From AP-15 sp035570595 (GTDB taxonomy: Bacteria > Pseudomonadota > Alphaproteobacteria > ATCC43930 > CGMCC-115725), in contig DATMLF010000186.1 of NCBI GenBank assembly GCA_035570595.1, forward strand, positions 1-8,199: a DNA stretch of 8,199 nt, written 5' to 3'. The position numbers and the translations under genes are program-made. Below, piece by piece: positions 1-6,630 of the stretch. Position 1 is the first letter of the stretch. Every line of letters begins with the position of its first letter. The notes beneath the pieces are model-generated. The model searched no databases and was not told where the DNA came from. It saw nothing but the letters and a program-made list of their open reading frames with translations.

Positions 1-35
1 AGCAAGAATTGTAGGTCTCACATGGGAGAGGGCCC

Positions 36-1163
36 GTGAGCACCCGGTTTGAGGTGCTGGCGCGCGATGGCGCGGCGCGGCGCGGGCGGCTCACCACCGC
101 TCACGGGGTCGTCGACACCCCGGTCTTCATGCCGCTTGCCACGACCGGAACGGTCAAGGCGATGACGCCCGAGGGGGTCGCCGCGACCGGGGCGCGGCTC
201 GTGCTCGCCAACACCTACCACCTGATGCTGCGGCCGGGCGCCGAGCGGATTGCGGCCCTCGGCGGGTTGCACCGCTTTATGAACTGGCCCCACGCGATCC
301 TGACCGATTCCGGCGGGTTTCAGGTCATGTCATTGGCCAAATTGCGGGAGATTGGCGAGGACGGTGTCGCGTTTCGCTCGCATCTCGACGGCAGCGCCCA
401 TCTGCTCACCCCCGAATGCTCGGTCGAAATCCAACATTTGCTCGGCGCCGACGTGACGATGGCGCTCGACGAATGCACCCCCTATCCGTCGCCGCCCGAC
501 GCGGTCGAAGCCTCGATGGAATTGACGACGCGCTGGGCGTTGCGCTCGCGCCGGGCCTTTGTCGAGCGGCCGGGGCACGGCATTTTCGGCATCGTCCAGG
601 GCGGCGTTCATCCCGACCTGCGGCTGCGTTCGGCAGCACGCCTCGTCGAGATCGGCTTTGACGGCTATGCGGTCGGCGGGCTTGCGATCGGCGAAGGCCA
701 AGCGACCACCTTCGCGGTCCTCGACGCGACCGCGCCGGGCTTGCCGGCGCAGCGGCCGCGCTACCTGATGGGGGTCGGCAAGCCCGCCGACCTCGTCGGT
801 GCCGTGATGCGCGGCATCGACATGTTCGACTGCGTGCTGCCGACGCGCTCGGGCCGCACAGCGCAGGCCTTCACCCGCGGCGGCACATTGAACCTGCGCA
901 ATGCCCGCCACGCCGACGACCCGACGCCGCTCGACCGCGAATGCGGCTGCCCGGCTTGCGCCGGCTACAGCCGCGCCTATCTCAACCATCTGTGCAAGAG
1001 CGGCGAGATTTTGGGCGCGATGCTGCTGACCGCGCACAATCTGCGTTATTATGCCGACCTGATGGCCGACATGCGCTGTGCCATCGAAAACGCGAGGCTG
1101 GCCGATTTCGCCGGCGCTTTTGCCGAGCGGCAGGCGCGCGCGCGGCCCGAGCCCGGCGAATGA
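36..1163 (+). CDS. tgt: Queuine/preQ1 tRNA-guanine transglycosylase (Tgt)
   Basis: Cytoplasmic tRNA-guanine transglycosylase. It exchanges guanine-34 of tRNAs with GUN anticodons for preQ1, the bacterial substrate, in queuosine synthesis. The 375-residue product is full length for the bacterial family. Visible motifs are LTDSGGFQVMSL (Asp91), ALDEC (Asp145, Cys147), GIVQGG (185-190) and DMFDCVLPTRSGR with the nucleophile Asp265. The zinc site is Cys303, Cys305, Cys308 and His334, in CGCPAC and LTAHNLRYY. From Asp265 onward these match the Zymomonas mobilis enzyme (Asp280, Cys318, Cys320, Cys323, His349) at a constant offset of 15. The start is GTG at 36, preceded by a GGGAGAGG ribosome-binding site at 24-31. 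The stop overlaps the ATG of queF (ATGA), so the two are probably translationally coupled. The 35 bases upstream hold no recognisable gene. queA often precedes tgt, but it cannot be seen here. Confidence 0.97.
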   Translation: MSTRFEVLARDGAARRGRLTTAHGVVDTPVFMPLATTGTVKAMTPEGVAATGARLVLANTYHLMLRPGAERIAALGGLHRFMNWPHAILTDSGGFQVMSLAKLREIGEDGVAFRSHLDGSAHLLTPECSVEIQHLLGADVTMALDECTPYPSPPDAVEASMELTTRWALRSRRAFVERPGHGIFGIVQGGVHPDLRLRSAARLVEIGFDGYAVGGLAIGEGQATTFAVLDATAPGLPAQRPRYLMGVGKPADLVGAVMRGIDMFDCVLPTRSGRTAQAFTRGGTLNLRNARHADDPTPLDRECGCPACAGYSRAYLNHLCKSGEILGAMLLTAHNLRYYADLMADMRCAIENARLADFAGAFAERQARARPEPGE

Positions 1164-1618
1164 CCGAGGGTCCGGCGCTAACCCAGCTCGGCCGGCCGAC
1201 GCGCTCGCCGCAGTCTCCCGACGAGGCGGTGCTCGAGACCGTGCCGAACCCGCATCCGGGGCTCGTATATCTCGTGCGGTTCACCTGCCCCGAATTCACC
1301 TCGCTGTGCCCGGTGACCGGCCAGCCCGACTTCGCCCATTTCGTCGTCGACTACGCGCCCGACGCGGCAATCCTCGAAAGCAAATCGCTAAAGCTCTATC
1401 TCGGCTCGTTTCGCAACCACGCCGCGTTTCACGAGGACTGCACGCTGACGATCGCGCGGCGCCTTGTCGAGGCGCTGAACCCGCTCTGGCTGCGCATTGC
1501 CGGCTACTGGTACCCGCGCGGCGGCATCCCGATCGACGTGTTCTACCAGACGGCGGAGCCTCCAGCCGGGTTGTGGCTCCCCGACCCCGGTGTCGCGGCC
1601 TACCGCGGCCGCGGCTGA
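1160..1618 (+). CDS. queF: NADPH-dependent 7-cyano-7-deazaguanine (preQ0) reductase, QueF type I
   Basis: QueF reduces the nitrile of preQ0 to the aminomethyl group of preQ1 with two NADPH, in the cytoplasm. This step supplies the base that Tgt inserts. The 152-residue length fits the short, unimodular (Bacillus YkvM-like) QueF of the tunnelling fold. The nucleophilic Cys50 and general acid Asp57 lie in FTSLCPVTGQPDFA. The QueF signature, the NADPH-binding ESKSLKLYLGSFR, spans 73-85. His91 and Glu92 (FHEDC) bind the deazaguanine ring. The open frame extends upstream into tgt, but the ATG at 1160 overlaps the tgt stop and gives the family's normal N-terminus. There is no strong ribosome-binding site, which suits coupling to tgt. 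The Pro-rich N-terminal 30 residues and the C-terminal tail after residue 135 are variable in the family. Function is secure from the intact catalytic residues. Confidence 0.96.
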   Translation: MTEGPALTQLGRPTRSPQSPDEAVLETVPNPHPGLVYLVRFTCPEFTSLCPVTGQPDFAHFVVDYAPDAAILESKSLKLYLGSFRNHAAFHEDCTLTIARRLVEALNPLWLRIAGYWYPRGGIPIDVFYQTAEPPAGLWLPDPGVAAYRGRG

Positions 1619-1716
1619 GAGCAGGCTTGGGCATGGCGGACGGCGGCCAAAAACCGGTCGGGCCCTCGGAACCGCTTTCGGCAAGCCGCCGAACACCGTA
1701 TCCTGCCGAGGTTATC

Positions 1717-1721
1717 GGGAG
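1717..1721 (+). promoter_or_regulatory. Ribosome-binding site deciding the di-iron protein start
   Basis: GGGAG lies 7 bases before the in-frame ATG at 1729 and is the best Shine-Dalgarno match between the queF stop and the conserved part of the next protein. The earlier in-frame ATG at 1633 has only a poor match (gcagg, 1621-1625). Codons between 1633 and 1728 also include several A/T-ending triplets (CAA, AAA, CGA, ACA, TAT, CCT, GTT) that are rare in neighbouring genes, as expected of untranslated sequence. Confidence 0.55.
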
Positions 1722-1728
1722 CGAGCTG

Positions 1729-2721
1729 ATGGAACGCGGGCACCGGGTCGACATCCGCAACGTCGCCTATTTCCGCCACGATTACGACGGCGAGCACGCC
1801 GACCTGCGGCACCTCTACGAGCAGGCGAAGCGCGACCAGTGGAACGCCGCGACCGACATCGACTGGGCGCAGCCGCTTGACGGCGACGCCGGGGACAGGG
1901 GCGACGGCGGTCTGATCGCCGACGACCTGGTCGACATTCACGGCACCCGGTTCTGGGATCGGCTGTCGCCGCGGCAGCAGGTCGAGGTCAACCGCGCGGT
2001 CGCGCGCTGGCGCTTGTCGACCCTGATGGCCGGCGAGCATGGCGCCATGCTGGTGTGCAGCCAGCTGGTCGAGAATGTCGAGGGCCAGGACGCAAAGCTC
2101 TTTCAGGCGACGCAGGTCGTCGACGAGGGCCGCCACAACGAGGTCCTGCAACGCTATATGGCATTGCGTCTCGAAGGCCGGAACTACCCGCTCGCCAACA
2201 ATGTCCAGGAGATCTTCGACGCGCTGCTCGGCACCGGCGCTTGGTATCTGAAGACGATCGGGCTGCAGCTCGTCGCCGAGACCTTTGCCGTGTCGCTGTT
2301 CCGGATGCTCGCCGAATCCTCGAAAGACGCGGTGCTGCGGCAAGTCTGCCGCCGCATCCTGCAGGACGAGGCGCGCCATATGGGCTTTGGCATGCTGTCG
2401 CTGCCGGCGGTCGTCGCCGAAGCGAGTGCTGCCGAGCGCCGCGAGATGGAGGATTTCGCGGTGTGGGCGTTGAACCGGACGTTGCGCGGCGTCTTCCCGC
2501 TCGCCGCTTACGAGGAAACCGGGTTCAGCCGCGGCGAGATCGAGGAAATCCGGCAATTGCGCCGCGAGCGCGCCGCTGGCGGCGACGAGACCGCGTTCCG
2601 CAAGTTCTTCCGCCGCGACCTGCATGCCGGGCTCGTGCGCAACCTGCGCCGGGTCGGCGTGCTGAGCGAGCGCGTGGCACCTGACCTTGCGGCGCTCGGC
2701 ATCTCGCTTGCCGCCACATGA
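1729..2721 (+). CDS. Ferritin-like di-iron protein (putative oxygenase/oxidase), substrate unknown
   Basis: A probable non-haem di-iron protein of the ferritin-like/AurF-type superfamily, 330 residues from the ATG at 1729. Two four-helix-bundle half-sites show as an early Glu then ExxH, repeated: Glu103 (AGEHGAM), Glu133 and His136 (DEGRHNE), Glu184 (LVAETFA), Glu214 and His217 (DEARHMGF). Each Glu is exactly 30 residues before the next ExxH glutamate, as expected of duplicated helix pairs. Near the N-terminus is an aromatic YEQAKRDQWN stretch that I associate with this family. There is no signal peptide or membrane segment, so it is cytoplasmic. An in-frame ATG at 1633 would add 32 low-complexity residues. 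The 1729 start has a better ribosome site and better codon use after it. It follows queF in the same direction with a 110-base gap (14 bases if the early start is used), so operon membership is uncertain. Substrate and reaction cannot be told from sequence. The di-iron assignment is strong and the oxygenase role is inference. Confidence 0.8.
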   Translation: MERGHRVDIRNVAYFRHDYDGEHADLRHLYEQAKRDQWNAATDIDWAQPLDGDAGDRGDGGLIADDLVDIHGTRFWDRLSPRQQVEVNRAVARWRLSTLMAGEHGAMLVCSQLVENVEGQDAKLFQATQVVDEGRHNEVLQRYMALRLEGRNYPLANNVQEIFDALLGTGAWYLKTIGLQLVAETFAVSLFRMLAESSKDAVLRQVCRRILQDEARHMGFGMLSLPAVVAEASAAERREMEDFAVWALNRTLRGVFPLAAYEETGFSRGEIEEIRQLRRERAAGGDETAFRKFFRRDLHAGLVRNLRRVGVLSERVAPDLAALGISLAAT

Positions 2722-2742
2722 CGTGGCCTTGGACAACATCTA

Positions 2743-2772
2743 TCCGGCCACCCCGGCGAAGGCCGGGGTCCA
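2743..2772 (+). repeat. 30-base interspersed palindromic repeat, copy A
   Basis: The core cccggcgaaggccggg sits in a 30-base unit that recurs inverted at 2841-2870 with 27 of 30 bases identical. The unit contains its own hairpin: ccccggc and gccgggg (7 base pairs) around a gaag loop at 2751-2768. It starts 21 bases after the stop of the di-iron protein gene. There is no T tract, so a classical Rho-independent terminator is unlikely. From memory, this core recurs in intergenic regions of many alphaproteobacterial genomes. That recollection was not checked here. Confidence 0.75.
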
Positions 2773-2840
2773 CGGTCTTCCCTCGGGGATTTGGCTTCGA
2801 CAAACCGAGCTTCGTTTCGAAAATCGAACAGTGACTAGGG

Positions 2841-2870
2841 TGGGTCCCGGCCTTCGCCGGGATGGCCGGA
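2841..2870 (-). repeat. 30-base interspersed palindromic repeat, copy B (inverted)
   Basis: This is the inverted partner of the copy at 2743-2772, differing at three positions. Its internal hairpin is cccggc and gccggg (6 base pairs) around a cttc loop at 2846-2861. The outermost bases of both copies (tccggcca) face away from each other, so the pair and its 68-base centre form a long potential stem-loop. The copy ends 48 bases before the ATG of the amidohydrolase at 2919 and probably lies in its 5' untranslated or promoter region. Confidence 0.75.
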
Positions 2871-2906
2871 CAGTTGGATGTGCGTCTCCATAGCTTCGGC
2901 GTAACT

Positions 2907-2912
2907 GAGGAG
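2907..2912 (+). promoter_or_regulatory. Ribosome-binding site fixing the amidohydrolase start at 2919
   Basis: GAGGAG six bases before ATG 2919. The frame is open back to an ATG at 2862, but that codon lies within the inverted repeat and has no ribosome site. It would add residues unlike the family N-terminus, which normally begins just before the metal-binding DDH motif. Confidence 0.75.
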
Positions 2913-2918
2913 CAACGA

Positions 2919-4058
2919 ATGGCCAACCAATTGATCTCCTGCGACGACCACATGGATCTGGGGCAGTTGCCGGCCGATCTGTGGATGACGCGGCTGCCTG
3001 CGGCATTGCGCGACCGCGCGCCGCAAGTCGAGGAGCGCGACGGGCAGGCGGTGTGGGTGTGCGACGGCAAGCCGTGGGGCAGCTGGGTCGGCAAGCAGCC
3101 GTCGAACGAGCAGCTGGCGCGACCAAAGCCGCTCTACAACGCTTTTGACCGCGGCGGCATCTACGACCAGAGCGCGCGCCGCCCGGCGGTCGCCGAATTG
3201 CGGCTTGCCGACATGGACCGCGACGGGGTCGAGACGCAGGTCATCTTTGGCCCGATCTTTCAGATCTCGACCGACGACCCGGCGCTGCGCGTCGCCTGCT
3301 ACAGGGTCTACAACGATTGGCTCATGGACTTCTGCAAGGCGGCGCCCGACCGGCTGATCGGTGTCCCGATGCTGCCCGAAACCCCGGCGGCCGCGACCGC
3401 GGAATTATTGAGGCTGGCCGCAAAGGGTGGGGTCCGCCAGGTCACGCTGATGATCGCCAACATCAGCCCCAAGCTCGACGACCCGGCCTGGGAGAAGCTG
3501 TGGGCGGCGCTCGAGGACACCGGGATCATCCTTAGCTGGCACATCACGGTGTTCCTGCCGGACCCCAAGAGCCGCGCGGCCGGCAAGGCCGCGGTCGTTT
3601 TTGAGAACACCAAGGGGTTTCTCAACAATTTTCTCGAACCGTTTGTCGACCTGTTCGCCTGGGGCATCCTCGAGCGCCACCCAAAGCTCAAGATGGTCAT
3701 GGCCGAGGCCGGGACCGGCTGGCTGCCCTGGCTCGTGCAGGAGCTCGACTATCGCCATTGGCGGCTGTGGGAAGCCAAGGAATTCTGGGCCGACAAGGGC
3801 GGCGCGGCCCTCGAAACCAAGCCCAGCGAATTGTTCAAGCGCCAGATCTGGGCGACGTTTCAGGAAGATTATGCGGCGATGGCGCTGATCCCGTTCTTCG
3901 GCGACGGGCATCTGCTGTGGGCGTCCGACTACCCGCATCCCGACAGCGTGTGGCCGCATTCGCGCGAGGCGATCGAACGCCAGATGAGCGGCCTCGCGCC
4001 CGAGATGCGCCGCAAGCTGACGCACGACAACGCCGCCCGGCTCTATGGGCTCGGCTGA
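2919..4058 (+). CDS. Amidohydrolase family protein, ACMSD-like TIM barrel (PF04909 type)
   Basis: A metal-dependent hydrolase or decarboxylase of the amidohydrolase_2 group, 379 residues, cytoplasmic with no signal peptide. The N-terminal metal motif is SCDDHMD (His11, Asp13), an HxD form of the HxH usual in ACMSD. Other landmarks are LRLADMDRDGVETQVIFGP (95-113), SWHIT (His208, probable metal ligand), VMAEAGTGWLPWL (Glu263) and WASDYPHPDSVWP with the metal-binding Asp337 and His340. The C-terminal HDNAARLYGL is the typical family end. Length and motif order are complete, so the protein should be active. Members act on varied aromatic acids, amides or lactones, and the sequence does not name the substrate. 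The start is set by GAGGAG at 2907. A second, unrelated hydrolase begins 29 bases downstream in the same direction, which suggests a shared catabolic transcript. The repeat pair just upstream may mark or shape its 5' region. Confidence 0.88.
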   Translation: MANQLISCDDHMDLGQLPADLWMTRLPAALRDRAPQVEERDGQAVWVCDGKPWGSWVGKQPSNEQLARPKPLYNAFDRGGIYDQSARRPAVAELRLADMDRDGVETQVIFGPIFQISTDDPALRVACYRVYNDWLMDFCKAAPDRLIGVPMLPETPAAATAELLRLAAKGGVRQVTLMIANISPKLDDPAWEKLWAALEDTGIILSWHITVFLPDPKSRAAGKAAVVFENTKGFLNNFLEPFVDLFAWGILERHPKLKMVMAEAGTGWLPWLVQELDYRHWRLWEAKEFWADKGGAALETKPSELFKRQIWATFQEDYAAMALIPFFGDGHLLWASDYPHPDSVWPHSREAIERQMSGLAPEMRRKLTHDNAARLYGLG

Positions 4059-4063
4059 CCGCG

Positions 4064-4083
4064 GCCGGTTGAGCGGCTTTTTT
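4064..4083 (+). terminator. Weak hairpin plus T6 between the two hydrolase genes
   Basis: GCCG and CGGC (4064-4067 and 4074-4077), separated by a 6-base loop, are followed directly by six T (4078-4083). This is the layout of a Rho-independent terminator, but with a stem of only four G-C pairs plus a possible G-T pair. The next ATG is at 4088, immediately after the T tract. It may act as a partial terminator or attenuator, or mean nothing. The hairpin would also occupy the place of the missing ribosome-binding site. Confidence 0.3.
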
Positions 4084-4087
4084 GGCC

Positions 4088-5320
4088 ATGGATCTGATCG
4101 TCCGCAACGCGCGCCTCGCCGACCGGCCGGGTGCGCCGCCCGTCGACATCGGGGTCGCCGACGGCCGGATCGCGGCGCTCGGCCAGGGCCTCGGCGAGGC
4201 TCGCGAGAGCTATGACGCGGGCGGGCGGCTCGCCTGCGCCGGGCTGATCGAGACCCACATTCACCTCGACAAGTCGCGGCTGATCGACCGCCTCCCTGCC
4301 GAGCCCGGCCGCCGCATCAACCCGATGAAGCGGGTCGCCGAGATCAAGAAGGAGCTGACCGTCGAGGACACGCGGCGCCGCGCCGCCGAAACCCTCGAAG
4401 ACTGCATCGTCAACGGCACAACCCGGATACGCACCCAGGTCGAGGTCGACCCGGCCATCGGCATGCGCTTTTTCGATGCCGTGCAGTCGCTGGCCGCCGA
4501 CTACAAATGGGCGGTCGACATTGAGATCTGCGTCTTTCCGCAGGACGGGCTGACCAACTACCCCGGGGTCGAGGAGCTGCTGGTCGAGGGGCTGAAGCGC
4601 GGGGCCAAGGCGATCGGCGGTGCGCCGCGCTATGACCCCGACCATCAGGGCCAGATCCGGCGCGTCTTTGATCTGGCGCGCGAGTACGACGCCGATATCG
4701 ACCTCCATCTCGATGTCGGCGACGGGCCGGACGAATTGGACGTGCCTCTCGTCTGCGACCTCGCCGAGCAATATCGGCGCGGCGGCCGGGTTACCGTCGG
4801 CCACATGGCGAAGCTGTCGACGATGCCGCCCGAGCGGCTCGCGGCGGTCGCGCGCCGCATGGCCGACGCCGGGGTCGCGGTCACGGTGTTGCCGCTGACC
4901 GACCTCTTTGTCATGGGCCGCGACCAGGACCACAACATCCGCCGCGGGGTCGCCGACGCCAACTTCCTGGTCGAGCATGGGGTCAACTGCTCGTTGTCTA
5001 CCAACAACGTGCTGAACCCGGTCACGCCGTTTGGCGACTGCTCGCTGATCCGCATGGCGAACCTGCACGCGAACGTGCTTCAGGCCGGTCGCCCCGAGCA
5101 GCTGCGCGAATGTTTTGCGATGCTGACCGAGCGCTCGGCGCGGCTGCTGAACCTCGACGACTATGGGATCATGGTCGGCAACCCGGCCGACATCGTCGTC
5201 ATCGACGCCGAGAGCCCGGAGCAGGCGATCGCCCAGATCCGCCCGCCGCTCGCCGTCTACAAGCGCGGCCGCCGCACCGTGCGGCGCCACCGGCCCGAGC
5301 TGCTTCGCCCTGGCGCGTAG
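4088..5320 (+). CDS. Cytosine deaminase/AtzC-like amidohydrolase with altered active-site Asp motif
   Basis: A composite-domain amidohydrolase of 410 residues resembling cytosine deaminase (CodA) and N-isopropylammelide hydrolase (AtzC). A beta-sandwich half (1-50) leads into GLIETHIHLDKS with His57 and His59. His207 (IDLHLDVGDG) and His239 (VGHMAK) follow. The C-terminal sandwich holds LNLDDYGIMVGNPADIVVIDAESPEQAI. His207 to His239 (32) and His239 to Asn306 (67) equal the E. coli CodA spacings His214-His246-Asp313. However, the Asp motif DDVxDP reads Asn306-Asn307-Val-Leu-Asn310-Pro, and the CodA Glu217 position is Val210. Deaminase activity is therefore doubtful, and a different hydrolysis or a different metal site is possible. 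I believe the STNNVLNP form recurs in alphaproteobacterial relatives, so it is probably not a sequencing error. ATG 4088 lacks a good ribosome site and an in-frame TTG at 4082 is an alternative. Convergent with the MFS gene downstream. Confidence 0.85.
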   Translation: MDLIVRNARLADRPGAPPVDIGVADGRIAALGQGLGEARESYDAGGRLACAGLIETHIHLDKSRLIDRLPAEPGRRINPMKRVAEIKKELTVEDTRRRAAETLEDCIVNGTTRIRTQVEVDPAIGMRFFDAVQSLAADYKWAVDIEICVFPQDGLTNYPGVEELLVEGLKRGAKAIGGAPRYDPDHQGQIRRVFDLAREYDADIDLHLDVGDGPDELDVPLVCDLAEQYRRGGRVTVGHMAKLSTMPPERLAAVARRMADAGVAVTVLPLTDLFVMGRDQDHNIRRGVADANFLVEHGVNCSLSTNNVLNPVTPFGDCSLIRMANLHANVLQAGRPEQLRECFAMLTERSARLLNLDDYGIMVGNPADIVVIDAESPEQAIAQIRPPLAVYKRGRRTVRRHRPELLRPGA

Positions 5321-5373
5321 CCTATTTCTGAGCCGAGGGGCCGCGGGCATACCGCCGCTCTTCGCCTGAACGC

Positions 5374-5391
5374 CGCGGCAGGATTGCCGCG
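5374..5391. terminator. GC-rich hairpin in the convergent intergenic gap
   Basis: CGCGGCA (5374-5380), a GGAT loop and TGCCGCG (5385-5391) form a perfect 7-base-pair stem. It lies in the 82-base gap between the + strand hydrolase (stop 5320) and the - strand MFS gene (stop 5403). Position and symmetry fit a bidirectional terminator, but neither side has a T tract. Rho-dependent ending with a protective hairpin is equally likely. Confidence 0.4.
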
Positions 5392-5402
5392 CGGCGGCGG
5401 GC

Positions 5403-6593
5403 TCAGGGGGGCTTTGTCTCGGGCATGGCGCCGCCGGCCAGCAGGGCAGCTATCAGGCCGAAGGCGGCGAGGCTGGCAAAGGCGAGCGGCTGGCCGTAGC
5501 GGTCGCCGATCCAGCCGGCGAGCGCGGTGCTCAAGGTGGCGCCGATCCCGATCGCAAAGCCGACAAAGCCGAGCGCCAGATTATAGTGGCCCGAGCGCCC
5601 GGCGATGTCGCTCGTGACCAGCGGCACGAGGACGCCGAGGCAGGCCCCGGCGATGCCGTCGAGCGCCTGCACGAGCACGATCGGGACCGGCGAGGCCGCT
5701 GCGGCAAACACGACGCCGCGCACCGGCAGGGTCAGCAAGCCCGCCAACAGGACGAGACGCCGGCCGTTGGTCTCGGCGAGCCGGCCCACCGCCGGAGAGA
5801 GCAGCGCCACCACCAGTTGCGGCACGACGATGCAGGCGGCGATGACGAGGCTCGCCTCGGTGCCGAGGGTTTTCGTCAGGGTGTTGCCGATCAGCGGCAG
5901 CATCGCGGCGTTGCCGAGCGTGAACAGCATCGCACACCCGGCGAACGTCAGAAGGCGGCGATCGGCGAGCACGCGGATCGGGCCTTCGCGCGTCGTCTCC
6001 GAGGCTCCGGGGGGCGCGCGCGAGGTCGAATAGTTGAGGCGCGTCAGCGGCAGCAGCGGCACGAACGCCGGCAAGGTCAGCGCCGCGGTCAGAAAAAACA
6101 CCGCGCGCTCGGAGACGTAATAGCCGCACGCGCCCATCAGCAGCGCGCCGACCCCGTTGCCGATCGCGGCAAAGCGGGCGTTGCGGCCGAACCGCAGCCC
6201 GAGCACAGCCGGCCCCGCGACGGCAAGGCTGATCGCGGCGATGGCCGGGCCCAGCGTGCAGCTCGAAAAGCTGTGCAGGACCTCTGCGACGTAAACCGCG
6301 AGCGGCACCGGCTGAATCGCGAACAAGAGCGCGCTGACACTAAAGGCGAGAATGCTGAGGAGGACGACCCAGGCCTTGCGGCGGATCGCGTCGACCAGCG
6401 CCCCGGCCGGCACCTGGCTCGCCATCGCGGCGGCGGTGCCGAGGCTCAGCGCGAGGCCGATCGAGGTTTCGGTCCAGCCGCGCGTCGTCAAATAGACGGC
6501 GATAAACGGCCCGAAGCCGGTCTGAATGTTGCCGACAAACAGGTTGAGCCAGTCGAGGGAGCGCTCGGCTGCCGGAGCCGCGGGCTGCCCCAT
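5403..6593 (-). CDS. Major facilitator superfamily (MFS) transporter
   Basis: An inner-membrane MFS carrier of 396 residues with about 12 hydrophobic segments in two halves, split by a hydrophilic central loop near residues 184-212. The first helix begins at LDWLNLFVGNIQTGF. The loop between helices 2 and 3 has an MFS motif-A-like GALVDAIRRK (64-73), and GWIGDRYG near residue 360 is the matching loop of the second half. Charged residues are scarce in the helices. It is likely a proton-coupled efflux or uptake carrier, and the substrate cannot be inferred. I chose ATG 6593, preceded by AGGCGAG. A GTG at 6617 would add eight residues without a clear ribosome site. The gene follows the PRC-barrel gene on the same strand after 37 bases with no terminator visible, so it probably ends the ABC/PRC/MFS transcript. 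Confidence 0.9.
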   Translation of the reverse strand: MGQPAAPAAERSLDWLNLFVGNIQTGFGPFIAVYLTTRGWTETSIGLALSLGTAAAMASQVPAGALVDAIRRKAWVVLLSILAFSVSALLFAIQPVPLAVYVAEVLHSFSSCTLGPAIAAISLAVAGPAVLGLRFGRNARFAAIGNGVGALLMGACGYYVSERAVFFLTAALTLPAFVPLLPLTRLNYSTSRAPPGASETTREGPIRVLADRRLLTFAGCAMLFTLGNAAMLPLIGNTLTKTLGTEASLVIAACIVVPQLVVALLSPAVGRLAETNGRRLVLLAGLLTLPVRGVVFAAAASPVPIVLVQALDGIAGACLGVLVPLVTSDIAGRSGHYNLALGFVGFAIGIGATLSTALAGWIGDRYGQPLAFASLAAFGLIAALLAGGAMPETKPP

Positions 6594-6630
6594 CCGTCGC
6601 TCGCCTGCAGCACCCACCGCCGCAGTCCGA

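Noticed and set aside
1..35. Tail of an upstream queA gene
   Set aside because: Only 35 bases are visible. The stop codons possible there cannot be tied to any recognisable protein end.
1600..2739. A 379-codon open frame on the - strand opposite the di-iron protein gene
   Set aside because: Same GC-driven effect. The + strand frame has the two Glu/ExxH half-sites and proper start signals.
2751..2768. The repeat hairpin as a Rho-independent terminator of the di-iron gene
   Set aside because: The stem is followed by mixed sequence with no T tract, and a matching inverted copy lies just before the next gene, so a repeat element explains it better.
4043..5350. A 435-codon open frame on the - strand opposite the cytosine-deaminase-like gene
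   Set aside because: It is the mirror of a real gene in high-GC DNA. Its translation is Arg/Asp/Val/Ala-rich without recognisable motifs, while the + strand shows clear family motifs.
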